A DNA stretch of 33,927 nt from positions 1-33,927 of the forward strand of contig DASRWC010000030.1 in the NCBI GenBank assembly GCA_035654795.1. Direction: 5' to 3'. Below the pieces are notes generated by a model. The model saw nothing but the letters and a program-made list of their open reading frames with translations. It was not told the DNA's origin and searched no databases. This DNA is from JAAYLC01 sp035654795 (GTDB lineage Bacteria; Bacteroidota; Bacteroidia; Flavobacteriales; Flavobacteriaceae). The first letter of the stretch is position 1. Each line of letters begins with the position of its first letter. Both the position numbers and the translations under genes were made by a program. Below are positions 15,884-24,644 of this stretch, in pieces.

Positions 15884-17305
15884 TTGGATATATACGGTGA
15901 AGCAGACAGCTTTAGAGACAGAATCTCTACAGTAAGTGAAGAAGGAAAACGGGTTTGGGTTTATCCGAAAAAACCATCAGGAAGGTATTATGACTATAGA
16001 AAAATAGTAAGTTATATTCTTCTCACCATTCTCGTGGTGTCTCCTTTCATAAAACTTAACGGAAACCAGTTTCTGATGTTTAACGTCCTGGAGCGGCGGT
16101 TTAACATTTTCGGATTCCCGTTCTGGCCACAGGATTTCTATCTGTTCGTAATCGCGATGATTATCGGGGTAGTCTTTATTGTTCTGTTTACGGCTGCCTT
16201 TGGAAGGATTTTTTGCGGATGGATTTGTCCTCAAACGATTTTTATGGAAATGGTTTTCCGAAGAATTGAATATTGGATCGACGGAGACAGAGGAGCTCAA
16301 ATTCGTTTGGATAAGCAGCCCTGGAATGCCGAAAAAATTCGGAAAAGAGCGTTGAAATGGTTTGTGTTCTTTGTGATTTCCTTCTTTATTGCAAACATTT
16401 TTTTGGCGTACATCATCGGAAGCGATCGATTGCTTAGATACATTTCTGAAGGACCTTTTGAACATTTTAGTACTCTCATTTCTTTGCTCATTTTCACCGG
16501 TGTTTTCTATTTTATTTTCGCATGGTTCAGGGAGCAAGTATGTATTATCGCCTGTCCGTATGGACGATTACAAGGCGTATTGTTGGATAACAAATCGATT
16601 GTTGTAGCCTACGACCACAAGCGCGGAGAAGGAGAGATCGGAAGAGCGAAATTCAGAAAAAATGAAGATCGCGCGGCTTTAGGAAAAGGAGATTGTATTG
16701 ATTGTTTTCAATGTGTACACGTGTGTCCCACAGGAATTGACATCCGCAACGGGACTCAGCTTGAGTGCGTAAACTGTACTGCGTGTATGGATGCTTGTGA
16801 CAGTATCATGGATGCCGTAGGACTTCCAAGAGGTTTGATTCGATATGCAAGTGAGGAGAATATTGAAAAGAAAGCAAAATTTGAATTCACGCCGAGACTG
16901 AAGGGTTATACAGCCGTGTTGGTCATTCTTATCGGTATTTTAGTAGGTCTTTTATTTCTTCGAAGCGATGTTGAAGCTACAGTTCTGAGAATTCCGGGGC
17001 AATTGCCGGAACAGTTGGAAAACAATGTAATGAGCAACGTTTTCACTTATAAATTGATCAACAAAACGACTTCAGAAAAACGGGACATTCACTTTAAACT
17101 GAAATCTCCAAAAGGGGAGGTTAAGACGGTTAAGAAAAATGAGATTGTTGTTCCTGCACAGGGTCTGATAGAAGGAACATTCTTTGTTGAAATTCCAAAT
17201 ACGGAATTAAAAGGAAATAAAAACAACATCGTGATTGAAATTTACAGCGGTGAAACGTTGGTAGAAACAACCACGGCAACTTTCTTGGGAAGAAGGAGTT
17301 TTTAA
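15884..17305 (+). CDS. ccoG: cbb3 maturation ferredoxin-like protein CcoG
   Basis: A 473-residue membrane protein with helices near 41-57, 85-107, 158-178 and 195-215. FCGWICPQ (C111, C115) and two 4Fe-4S clusters (C271, C274, C277, C281 and C295, C298, C301, C305) are clear. A C-terminal Ig-like domain follows a helix near 335-352. CcoG is a cupric reductase that supplies Cu(I) for cbb3 assembly. The start is TTG, since no upstream ATG is in frame and the residues after it match the family's EEGKR and YPKKPSG motifs. Confidence 0.93.
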   Translation: MDIYGEADSFRDRISTVSEEGKRVWVYPKKPSGRYYDYRKIVSYILLTILVVSPFIKLNGNQFLMFNVLERRFNIFGFPFWPQDFYLFVIAMIIGVVFIVLFTAAFGRIFCGWICPQTIFMEMVFRRIEYWIDGDRGAQIRLDKQPWNAEKIRKRALKWFVFFVISFFIANIFLAYIIGSDRLLRYISEGPFEHFSTLISLLIFTGVFYFIFAWFREQVCIIACPYGRLQGVLLDNKSIVVAYDHKRGEGEIGRAKFRKNEDRAALGKGDCIDCFQCVHVCPTGIDIRNGTQLECVNCTACMDACDSIMDAVGLPRGLIRYASEENIEKKAKFEFTPRLKGYTAVLVILIGILVGLLFLRSDVEATVLRIPGQLPEQLENNVMSNVFTYKLINKTTSEKRDIHFKLKSPKGEVKTVKKNEIVVPAQGLIEGTFFVEIPNTELKGNKNNIVIEIYSGETLVETTTATFLGRRSF

Positions 17306-17322
17306 TAATTAAAAAACAGATT

Positions 17323-17769
17323 ATGAAAATAAATTGGGGTGGAGGCTTGGTAATCGGGATGGTATTGTTTATCGGATTTATTCTGTATTTCGTCATTCAG
17401 ATAATGACAAATAAGAAGTATGAATTTGAACTGGTAACAGAGGATTACTATAGCAAGGAAATGGTTTTTCAAGATGAACTAAATGCTTCCCGAAACAGCT
17501 ATGACTTAAAAGAAAACATTGTTTCGAAACGCACTCGTGAAGGACTGGTTTTTACTTTTCCGAAGGGATATGATTATTCCAAAATAGATGGAACAATAAA
17601 TATTTACAGACCTTCCAATTCGAGACTTGATTTTGATATGCCACTGAGGCTGACCGATTCGGCATTTGTCGTGCCGGCTGACAAGCTGGTTGAGGGAAGG
17701 TACAGTGCGATAGTTACTTGGAATTACGACGGGAAGACCTATCGCTATAAAAACGATTTATATTATTAA
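17323..17769 (+). CDS. ccoH: CcoH/FixH-like cbb3 assembly protein
   Basis: A 148-residue protein with one N-terminal helix (about 6-27) and a periplasmic beta-rich domain opening with the FixH pattern (EDYYSKEMVFQDELNA). It lies 17 bp after ccoG, the usual order. FixH acts in cbb3 assembly and copper handling. The family match is clear from the YY-KE-Q motif and context. Confidence 0.9.
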   Translation: MKINWGGGLVIGMVLFIGFILYFVIQIMTNKKYEFELVTEDYYSKEMVFQDELNASRNSYDLKENIVSKRTREGLVFTFPKGYDYSKIDGTINIYRPSNSRLDFDMPLRLTDSAFVVPADKLVEGRYSAIVTWNYDGKTYRYKNDLYY

Positions 17770-17775
17770 TTGGCA

Positions 17776-18501
17776 ATGCTTTGGACCGCTTTCATATTTG
17801 GATTGTTAGGAAGTTTTCACTGTGTGGGAATGTGCGGGCCCATTGCATTTCTTTTGCCGGTTGACCGAAACAATCAGGTAAAAAAAGCGGGTCAGATTTT
17901 CCTGTATCATTTCGGAAGAATTGCGGCATACAGTATTCTCGGTCTTTTCTTTGGTCTGATTGGAAAGAGTTTGAATCTCTTCGGATTTCAACAACAGCTT
18001 TCCATTTTAATCGGAGCTCTAATGGTTCTGGTAATAGTAATTCCGCAGAAAACTTTTAACAAGTACAATTTTTCAAAGCCCATTTATAAGATAATTTCCA
18101 AAGTTAAATCCGCTTTGGGAAAGGAATTGAAAAAGCGGACTCCGGATACCTTCTTAACCATCGGTTTCCTGAACGGATTTCTTCCGTGCGGCTTGGTTTA
18201 TATGGCTGTTTTTGGAGCAATTGCAGCCGGAAATGCGGGTGTTGGGAGTTTATATATGGCATTGTTTGGTCTCGGGACTGTTCCCTTGATGACTTCTGCC
18301 ATTTATATCGGAAATTTTTTGAATGTACAAATCCGTCGAAAAATTACGAAAGCCGTGCCGGTTTTTGTTGTGGCTATTGGTTTTCTGTTCATTTTAAGAG
18401 GAATGGGACTGGGAATTCCTTATCTTTCGCCTAAACCTGTTTCGGAAACTGTGGAGGCAAATGCAGAATGCCATACACCGATTCAATTTTCTGTGAATTA
18501 A
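17776..18501 (+). CDS. SafE/TauE-like membrane protein, probable copper handling
   Basis: A 241-residue polytopic protein with the N-terminal motif HCVGMCGP (15-22), typical of the UreH/SafE-type proteins encoded at the end of cco loci. The Cys/His motif in the first helix suggests metal transfer across the membrane for oxidase assembly rather than sulfite export. I chose the ATG at 17776 instead of a TTG two codons upstream. The tail holds a Cys and His (AECHTP). Confidence 0.88.
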   Translation: MLWTAFIFGLLGSFHCVGMCGPIAFLLPVDRNNQVKKAGQIFLYHFGRIAAYSILGLFFGLIGKSLNLFGFQQQLSILIGALMVLVIVIPQKTFNKYNFSKPIYKIISKVKSALGKELKKRTPDTFLTIGFLNGFLPCGLVYMAVFGAIAAGNAGVGSLYMALFGLGTVPLMTSAIYIGNFLNVQIRRKITKAVPVFVVAIGFLFILRGMGLGIPYLSPKPVSETVEANAECHTPIQFSVN

Positions 18502-18539
18502 AACCCGAATTAGAATAAAGTAATATTTAAAATTAAAAT

Positions 18540-18710
18540 ATGATGACGACTTCGATTATTCCAATGGCAAATTGGGGAATGGGAACCGCCTTAATTGCTT
18601 TGTTTGCTTTAGTATGTATCGGTCTTACTGTTGTAGTACTGATGATGGTTTTTAGCGGGAAAAAAGGTGAAGATGATTCCATAGATTCTCCGAAATCAGA
18701 GAACATTTAA
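18540..18710 (+). CDS. Tiny single-helix membrane protein A
   Basis: A 56-residue frame (MMTTSIIPMANWG) with one membrane helix (about 15-38) and a charged tail (KKGEDD). It starts with ATGATG 39 bp after the SafE-like gene and is 12 bp before a similar tiny gene. Both begin with an IIP motif and share helix then basic/acidic tail, so they may be paralogues. I do not recognise the family. Position suggests a small oxidase or copper accessory protein. It is short, so a chance frame is possible. Confidence 0.55.
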   Translation: MMTTSIIPMANWGMGTALIALFALVCIGLTVVVLMMVFSGKKGEDDSIDSPKSENI

Positions 18711-18722
18711 AAAATCGTTTTT

Positions 18723-18914
18723 ATGAAAGCACTCACTATCATACCGCTTTATGATGCAGTGGGAGGCTATGCCGTGACGATCATTTCTATTGTTTTCACC
18801 CTTGCGGTGATTGGGGCTCTTGTTCTGTTTGCAAAACGCACTAAAAAACGCCGAAATATGGTTCAGAACAAGCCTAAGAAGAATGATTACCCGGGGAGAA
18901 ATCAACGTAATTGA
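18723..18914 (+). CDS. Tiny single-helix membrane protein B
   Basis: A 63-residue protein with one helix (about 16-37) and a strongly basic tail (KRTKKRR). It follows protein A by 12 bp and shares the N-terminal IIP motif. It converges with the SCO gene and the two overlap by 13 bp at their 3' ends. Function unknown; the context suggests the end of the cco locus. Confidence 0.6.
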   Translation: MKALTIIPLYDAVGGYAVTIISIVFTLAVIGALVLFAKRTKKRRNMVQNKPKKNDYPGRNQRN

Positions 18915-19519
18915 TTTTTAATAGCTTCCACAGTCTCTTTTGAATCGACCGAAAGTCCTTCGCGCTGATGGACCAATTCGCCTTGTCTGTTAAAGACACT
19001 GATGATATTGGAATGCGAAAAATCGATGGGCGAGATGCGTTTGTAACTCATAGCCAAAACTGCGGCAAACTCGCGGGTGTCTTCTTCCGTTCCTCTTAGA
19101 AATAACCATTCTGAACTGTCCATCTGATTCTCGATGGCGAATGATTTAAGGCGTTCGGGAGTATCTACTTCGGGGTCTATGCTGACAAAAACGTATTGTA
19201 ATTGATTGGTTTTATCTTCAGGAATTTGCTTTGCAATGTTTCTCATATCGGCAACTAAACGTGGGCAGGCTGCTTTGCAAGAAGTGTAAATCATTACAAA
19301 AACCGATACTTTTCCTTGGAGATCTTCCAGCGCCATTTCTTCTCCGTCTTGATTCGTCCAATGAGAAGGAAGATTAAAGATGGACATCTCGGAAAAATCA
19401 GTTGTTGCCGATTCTGTTGCCTCTTCTACTTTTTCCGGTTCTTTTTCCGGTTTGTTTTGGCAAGCGGCTATTAAGAGCGCCCACGGAATTATAAATTTTA
19501 GAAAGCTTATTCTCATCAT
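18902..19519 (-). CDS. SCO1/SenC family copper chaperone, lipoprotein
   Basis: A 205-residue thioredoxin-fold protein. A lipobox ends at C20 (LLIAAC), an acidic linker follows (30-40), and the copper motif has C81 and C85 (TSCKAAC) with H169 (DFSHS). SCO proteins deliver copper to CuA sites or keep thiols reduced. Here, next to nirV and nirK on the same transcript, the client could be the copper sites of NirK. The start overlaps the nirV stop (ATGA), showing coupling. The family call is firm; the NirK client is inference. Confidence 0.92.
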   Translation of the reverse strand: MMRISFLKFIIPWALLIAACQNKPEKEPEKVEEATESATTDFSEMSIFNLPSHWTNQDGEEMALEDLQGKVSVFVMIYTSCKAACPRLVADMRNIAKQIPEDKTNQLQYVFVSIDPEVDTPERLKSFAIENQMDSSEWLFLRGTEEDTREFAAVLAMSYKRISPIDFSHSNIISVFNRQGELVHQREGLSVDSKETVEAIKNQLR

Positions 19520-20277
19520 TTTACATCTTTAGCACATCGGAATCCAAGATTGCTTCCGGTATGGTTTCCTTTAATACTGCTTCGATAGGCATATCTCATA
19601 AAAGCTGCATAATTCATTAAATCGGTTGCTCCCACGGCTGCAGCGCTACAGAACAAATTTGTATCATTTCCGCTGTTCCGGGATTCATTGGCAATCATAA
19701 CCGAATTGAAATCTTGTGTCCATTCCCAGATTAGCCCGTGAAGGTCATAAACACCCCAGTAATTTTTAAAAGTACTTCCAACCAGTTCTCCGGCTCGCTT
19801 TGGCTTTTCATACCAAGAAAGGATGTATTGATTGTAACTTTTTTGCTCTCGGGCATCTTTGGATTTTTCATTTGCCATTGCTGCATATTCCCATTCATCT
19901 ACGGTTGGAAGTCTTTTGCCCACAAAGGCACAATAATCTTTTGCCGCAAACCACGAAACATTCGTGACAGGTTCCAACGGATTTCCGGGGCCATAGTCCA
20001 GGTCATTATTCCAGTTAGACAAATAGTTTTTGTCGGCAAAAAGAGCTTTGACTTTAGATTTTTGCCATTTCGGATTCTTCTTTACAAACTCGAGAAAATC
20101 GGCTTTCGTTACGGGAATGGTATCAAGTAGAAAATCTTGTACCGATACACGAGAGTCTGTAGATCCGTACAACGGAAGATAGGTTCCTTTTTTTATCAAG
20201 ACCATTTCTTTGTTTTGCGCGATAGAATGAAATCCTATCGCGCAAAAGAGAAATAGCAGGCATTTAAATTTATTCAA
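19516..20277 (-). CDS. nirV: NirV-like formylglycine-generating enzyme family protein
   Basis: A 253-residue protein with a signal peptide (1-20) and an FGE/SUMF1-like fold: MVLIKKGTY start, NVSWFAAKDYC, KRLPTVDEWEYAA and a C-terminal GFRCAK. NirV genes commonly sit next to copper nirK, and their exact role is unknown. It lies 9 bp downstream of nirK and overlaps the SCO gene. The call depends on the family fold together with the nirK linkage. Confidence 0.88.
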   Translation of the reverse strand: MNKFKCLLFLFCAIGFHSIAQNKEMVLIKKGTYLPLYGSTDSRVSVQDFLLDTIPVTKADFLEFVKKNPKWQKSKVKALFADKNYLSNWNNDLDYGPGNPLEPVTNVSWFAAKDYCAFVGKRLPTVDEWEYAAMANEKSKDAREQKSYNQYILSWYEKPKRAGELVGSTFKNYWGVYDLHGLIWEWTQDFNSVMIANESRNSGNDTNLFCSAAAVGATDLMNYAAFMRYAYRSSIKGNHTGSNLGFRCAKDVK

Positions 20278-20286
20278 TTTCGATTT

Positions 20287-21750
20287 TTATTTACTTCGAA
20301 CCTTTTTCACCATATCAGGAGTTACTTCGGTTCCGTTATTGCCCCAACTGTTGTAAATGTAGGTCATTACTTGAGCAGTTTCTTCATCACTCAACATTTG
20401 AGCAGGCATTACACTATTATATTTTTTGCCGTTAACTGTAATTTCTCCCGATTTTCCTCTCAGAACAATTTCGATAGCTCTGTCCACATCGGCATTCAGA
20501 TAATCGGCTTTAGCAAGAGGAGGGAAGACATCGGGAACTCCTTGTCCTGTGCCTTGGTGACAAGCGAAGCACGTGCGACCGTAAATAGTTTTTCCGCGTT
20601 CCATCATTTCTTCTTTGCTCAGGGTTGAGACATCTACTTTGGAAGCCGCTACACGATCTCGGTCAATGGGCATAACCTGAATGGCTCCACCTTCGGGCGA
20701 ATAGATTCCTTCTTCAATTTTCCCTTTATAAACGCGCTCGTTCGGTTCTCCGTGCACTTCAAGTTGAGCAAGGGCTCCTTTATTAAAAGCTCTGAATATG
20801 CTGTGGTCAACCAATAAATATTCTCCCGGGGCATCTACTTTGAATTCAATAATAGCAGCTCCTCCGGCAGGAATTAAAGTTGTTTGAACGTTCTCATTTA
20901 TAAGCGATCCTCCTTCAAGGTGAACCCGATCAAAAATCTCTCCAATTACGTGGAAAGAAGAAACCAAGTTGGGACCTCCATTACCAAAAAATAATCGAAC
21001 GGTTTCTCCAACATTTGCTTCGAGTGCACGATCGCCAAGAAGAGCACCTACGTGACCGTTAAATACCACGTAATCTGCGTTTTCTTCAATTGCTTTCTGC
21101 ATATCGAAAGGCTGCAATCCGGGTTCTCCAAATTTTCCTTCGGTATAGAAGTCTCCTTGCATCACGTAGTATTCTCTGTCAACCGGCGGAAGTCCTCCTT
21201 CAGGCTCTACAAGTATCAATCCATACATTCCGTTTGCAATGTGCATTCCCACAGGCGCGGTAGCACAGTGGTAAACGTACAAGCCGGGATTTAAAACTTT
21301 AAACGAGAATACGGTTTGATGTCCGGGAGCTACCAATGATGATACCGCACCTCCTCCCGGGCCGTTAACGGCGTGTAGATCGATGTTATGCGGTAGTTTG
21401 TTTTGAGGATGGTTTTTTAGGTGAAATTCAATCTCGTCTCCCACACGGGTTCTGATAAAACTTCCGGGGACGGTTCCGTCGAATGTCCAATATACATAAG
21501 TAACTCCGTCTGTCATGGTTCCTTCCAGTTCCAGAATTTCCATATCGACTATAAGTTTTTTAGCCATTCTTTTTCCCACGGGTGTCGGGACAAGAGGAGG
21601 AGCCGTCAATTCGGCTTGCATTTCTTGATTTACAGGGATATCTACGGCATTTTCATACTTTTTGTCGCCTTGTTTGTTGACGCAGGAAACAGTGACAAAG
21701 GCAATTGTGGCGAGACTTAGAAATAGAGTATTAAATTTTCTATACATCAT
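20287..21750 (-). CDS. nirK: Copper nitrite reductase NirK with C-terminal cytochrome c domain
   Basis: A 487-residue lipoprotein (lipobox Cys 23) reducing nitrite to NO. Type 1 copper ligands: H121, C162, H170, M175. Type 2: H126, H161, H316. Catalytic D124 and H267. The HCATAPVGMHIANGM loop is the class II (AniA-like) form. A third domain (about 375-487) carries CFACH (394-398) with probable Met448, so the electron donor is fused, as in known three-domain NirKs. All catalytic residues are present. It leads a nirK-nirV-SCO operon transcribed toward the cco locus. Confidence 0.97.
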   Translation of the reverse strand: MMYRKFNTLFLSLATIAFVTVSCVNKQGDKKYENAVDIPVNQEMQAELTAPPLVPTPVGKRMAKKLIVDMEILELEGTMTDGVTYVYWTFDGTVPGSFIRTRVGDEIEFHLKNHPQNKLPHNIDLHAVNGPGGGAVSSLVAPGHQTVFSFKVLNPGLYVYHCATAPVGMHIANGMYGLILVEPEGGLPPVDREYYVMQGDFYTEGKFGEPGLQPFDMQKAIEENADYVVFNGHVGALLGDRALEANVGETVRLFFGNGGPNLVSSFHVIGEIFDRVHLEGGSLINENVQTTLIPAGGAAIIEFKVDAPGEYLLVDHSIFRAFNKGALAQLEVHGEPNERVYKGKIEEGIYSPEGGAIQVMPIDRDRVAASKVDVSTLSKEEMMERGKTIYGRTCFACHQGTGQGVPDVFPPLAKADYLNADVDRAIEIVLRGKSGEITVNGKKYNSVMPAQMLSDEETAQVMTYIYNSWGNNGTEVTPDMVKKVRSK

Positions 21751-21774
21751 TCAGTATTTTTAGTTGGTAGGGTC

Positions 21775-21804
21775 CAAAATAACAAATGATATCGTACTTC
21801 TCAA
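21775..21804 (-). promoter_or_regulatory. Putative nirK promoter
   Basis: On the minus strand TTG (21802-21804), a 19-bp spacer and TTATTTTG (21775-21782) match the Bacteroidota promoter with one -7 mismatch. The leader would be about 18 nt. TTGG-n6-CCAA just downstream is a possible operator. No FNR-type box is visible here, unlike the three promoters on the other strand. Confidence 0.5.
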
Positions 21805-21883
21805 GAAATATGAGGTATTTTTAAGAAGTGTTTAAGGAATGACTTTGAATAAAAGAATTCTCTTTTTTTTAATAAACTTCTTC

Positions 21884-23272
21884 TTACTTTCCTATACAAA
21901 AGTTTGCGAAAATGTTTCCTAAAATGTCGTCTTCTGATACTTTACCTGTAATGGTGCCTAAATAGTACAGAGCCTGCCGCATATCAATAGCCAATAAATC
22001 GCCGCTAAGATTATTATCTATCCCTGCCTGAATTTTTTGCATCTCCTCCAAAGCTTTCAATAAAGCGTCATAATGCCTACTATTGGTAACAATAACTTCG
22101 TTGTTTTTTAAGGCCCCGGTGTTAACAAAATCCAATAAGGCTTCTTCAAGATCTGTTAGTCCTGTTCCGGATTTCGCAGACAAAAGGAGTACGTTTTCAA
22201 AATTCTGTTTTAGCTCTTGCTTCTGCTTATCTGAAAGGTTGTCCACCTTATTAGCAACTATTAGTAGATTCTTAAGCGGATACTTATTTTTAATGGTCTC
22301 AATTTCCACTTTTACATTTTCAAGAGAATTTATGCTCTTGCCGGCGTCAAAAAGGTAAATGACCACTTGAGCTTGTTCAATTTTTTGAAACGTTTTCCGG
22401 ATTCCCAAATGTTCAATAGCATCTTCAGTCTCACGAATTCCGGCAGTATCAATAAATCTAAAACCTATACCACCAATGGAGATCTCATCTTCTATAGTAT
22501 CTCTGGTTGTTCCGGCAATATCACTTACAATGGCTCGTTCTTCATTTAAAAGTGCATTTAGTAAAGTAGATTTCCCCACATTGGGTTCGCCAACAATGGC
22601 CACGGGAATTCCCTGTTTCAATACATTTCCAATAGCAAAAGAATCGATCAGCCTTTTTAATACATGGGTTATTCTCAAAACAAGATTCTGAAAGGCATCA
22701 CGATCTGCAAATTCCACATCCTCTTCCGCAAAGTCGAGCTCCAATTCTATAAGCGATGCAAAATTTAAAAGCTCTTCCCGCAGGCGTTCTATTTCGCTGG
22801 AAAAGCCACCCCGCATTTGTTGGATGGCAAGTTGGTGACTTGCGGCACTGTCACTGGCGATTAAATCGGCAACAGCTTCTGCCTGGCTTAAATCCATCTT
22901 ACCATTTAAGAAGGCGCGTAAAGTAAATTCTCCGGGTTGTGCCATCCGGCACCCTTTTCGAATGCACAATTGAATAATTTCTTGTTGAATATAATTACTG
23001 CCGTGACAAGAGATTTCAACTACATCTTCTCCCGTATAGCTATTTGGACCTTTAAATATGGTGAGCAACACTTCATCAACTATTCTTTTTCCATCTAGAA
23101 TATTTCCCAGATGAACGGTGTGGCTTTTTTGGAGGTGTATGTTTTTTCCTGATACAGAAGAAAAAACAGATGAAGCTATTGTTAAAGCATCTCCCCCGGA
23201 TAATCGTATAACTGCAATTGCACCGGTTCCTGCTGCAGTTGCCAAAGCTACTATTGTGTCATTGTGAATCAT
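21884..23272 (-). CDS. mnmE: tRNA modification GTPase MnmE
   Basis: A 462-residue GTPase that, with MnmG, modifies the wobble uridine of certain tRNAs. An N-terminal tetrahydrofolate-binding domain (1-120) is followed by the G domain with GEPNVGKST (228-236), DTAG (275-278) and NKVD, and the C-terminal CIGK (459-462) with its essential Cys. Length is standard. It stands alone between dnaN and the nirK region; a 133-bp gap to nirK marks the boundary between housekeeping and respiratory genes. Confidence 0.97.
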   Translation of the reverse strand: MIHNDTIVALATAAGTGAIAVIRLSGGDALTIASSVFSSVSGKNIHLQKSHTVHLGNILDGKRIVDEVLLTIFKGPNSYTGEDVVEISCHGSNYIQQEIIQLCIRKGCRMAQPGEFTLRAFLNGKMDLSQAEAVADLIASDSAASHQLAIQQMRGGFSSEIERLREELLNFASLIELELDFAEEDVEFADRDAFQNLVLRITHVLKRLIDSFAIGNVLKQGIPVAIVGEPNVGKSTLLNALLNEERAIVSDIAGTTRDTIEDEISIGGIGFRFIDTAGIRETEDAIEHLGIRKTFQKIEQAQVVIYLFDAGKSINSLENVKVEIETIKNKYPLKNLLIVANKVDNLSDKQKQELKQNFENVLLLSAKSGTGLTDLEEALLDFVNTGALKNNEVIVTNSRHYDALLKALEEMQKIQAGIDNNLSGDLLAIDMRQALYYLGTITGKVSEDDILGNIFANFCIGK

Positions 23273-23336
23273 TTTGCAAAGTTACAAAGATCAAGGCTAC
23301 CAAAATAAATTGGATATTGACTTGATTATAGAAATG

Positions 23337-23359
23337 AAAAAAGAGTCTTCACAGACTCT
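23337..23359 (-). terminator. Rho-independent terminator after dnaN
   Basis: AGAGTCT and AGACTCT (23342-23348 and 23353-23359) form a 7-bp stem with a 4-base loop. On the minus strand it is followed by six T bases, the layout expected downstream of dnaN. Confidence 0.75.
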
Positions 23360-23421
23360 CTTTCAAATTTTTCAGGAACCATTCCCGAAGTTTTATTATC
23401 AAATATCTAACGTCTAAGAAA

Positions 23422-24540
23422 CTAATTCCCCAACATAACCGGCATAACAAGCATGGTAATGGATTCTCCCTCATCCAGTCCGTCAGCGGGTTTTAGAATT
23501 CCTGCTCTATTGGGAAGACTCATTTCAAGAGTGATGTCATCGCTACTAAGATTGCTTAACATTTCAGTAAGGAAGCGGCTGTTAAATCCAATTTGCATAT
23601 CATCACCCTGATAATCACAAGTGAGACGTTCTTCAGCCTTATTGCTATAATCTATATCTTCAGCCGAAATGTTCAACTCGGCTCCGGCTATTTTTAATCG
23701 GATCTGATGTGTGCTTTTGTTTGAGAAAATAGATATTCGACGAACAGAATTTAAGAATTGTGTACGCCCTATCAGTAACTTATTCGGATTTTCGACAGGA
23801 ATTACAGCTTCATAGTTAGGATATTTTCCGTCAATCAATCTACAAGTCATTTCAAAATTTTCGAAAGCAAATTTCGCGTTACTTGGGTTGTATTCAATCG
23901 TTATTTCTTCCTCACGCCCGGCAAGAATATTTTTTAGAAGATTAAGAGGCTTTTTTGGCATTATAAATTCTGCATCTTCAGAAGCACTTACATCTGTTCT
24001 TTCATATTTTACCAACTTATGGGCGTCTGTAGCAACGAATATGAGTTTTTCGGGAGTGAACTGAAAGAAAACTCCACTCATCACAGGCCGCAAATCATCG
24101 TTTCCGGAAGCGAAAATGGTTTTGCTTATTGCAGTGGAAAGAATGTCTCCTTGGAAAGAAATGGATGAGGATTCCTCCATTTCTACCACTTTAGGAAATT
24201 CTTCGGCATTGGCATAAGCAAGGGCATACTTACCGTGATTGGAACTTATTTCTACCGTATGATTATCAGCTGCAGAAAAAGTCAATGGTTGCTCAGGAAA
24301 AGTTTTAAGCGTTTCAAGAAGCAATTTAGCCGATAGACAAACAGCACCGGTCTCAGAACCATCTACTTCCAGAGTAGCAGAAATGGTTGATTCTAAATCT
24401 GAGGCAGACACTGTTAAGATGTTATTGTCTAAGCTAAATAAAAAATTGTCTAAAATAGGAAGGGTGTTGGAGCTATTGATGATCCCGCCCAAAACCTGTA
24501 ACTGCTTTAATAAATAAGAACTTGAAACGATAAATTTCAT
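23422..24540 (-). CDS. dnaN: DNA polymerase III beta sliding clamp DnaN
   Basis: A 372-residue clamp with the usual three-domain length, the N-terminal FIVSSSYLLKQL and the C-terminal LVMPVML ending. It encircles DNA and tethers the replicative polymerase. It is not next to dnaA here, which is usual in Flavobacteriia. It is flanked by gldG upstream and mnmE downstream. Confidence 0.97.
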   Translation of the reverse strand: MKFIVSSSYLLKQLQVLGGIINSSNTLPILDNFLFSLDNNILTVSASDLESTISATLEVDGSETGAVCLSAKLLLETLKTFPEQPLTFSAADNHTVEISSNHGKYALAYANAEEFPKVVEMEESSSISFQGDILSTAISKTIFASGNDDLRPVMSGVFFQFTPEKLIFVATDAHKLVKYERTDVSASEDAEFIMPKKPLNLLKNILAGREEEITIEYNPSNAKFAFENFEMTCRLIDGKYPNYEAVIPVENPNKLLIGRTQFLNSVRRISIFSNKSTHQIRLKIAGAELNISAEDIDYSNKAEERLTCDYQGDDMQIGFNSRFLTEMLSNLSSDDITLEMSLPNRAGILKPADGLDEGESITMLVMPVMLGN

Positions 24541-24586
24541 AAAGCTGTATTTCTAAAAATTATTCTCTAACATTAATTTTTTGTGG

Positions 24587-24618
24587 GTAAACCTCTTTGA
24601 AAAAGGTTTACAAATATA
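24587..24618 (-). promoter_or_regulatory. dnaN -7 element with adjoining hairpin
   Basis: On the minus strand TATATTTG (24611-24618) is a perfect -7 element for dnaN. It abuts an 8-bp inverted repeat (GTAAACCT, 9-base loop, AGGTTTAC at 24587-24611) that would sit at the transcript start. No clear -33 TTG is found. The hairpin may act in the leader or as a weak gldG terminator. Confidence 0.45.
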
Positions 24619-24644
24619 TCGGAAATGACCACCAGGAAAAAATA

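Noticed and set aside
15977..16537. 186-residue minus-strand open frame
   Set aside because: It lies entirely antisense to ccoG, has no recognisable domain, and its composition is that of a shadow of the membrane-rich plus-strand gene.
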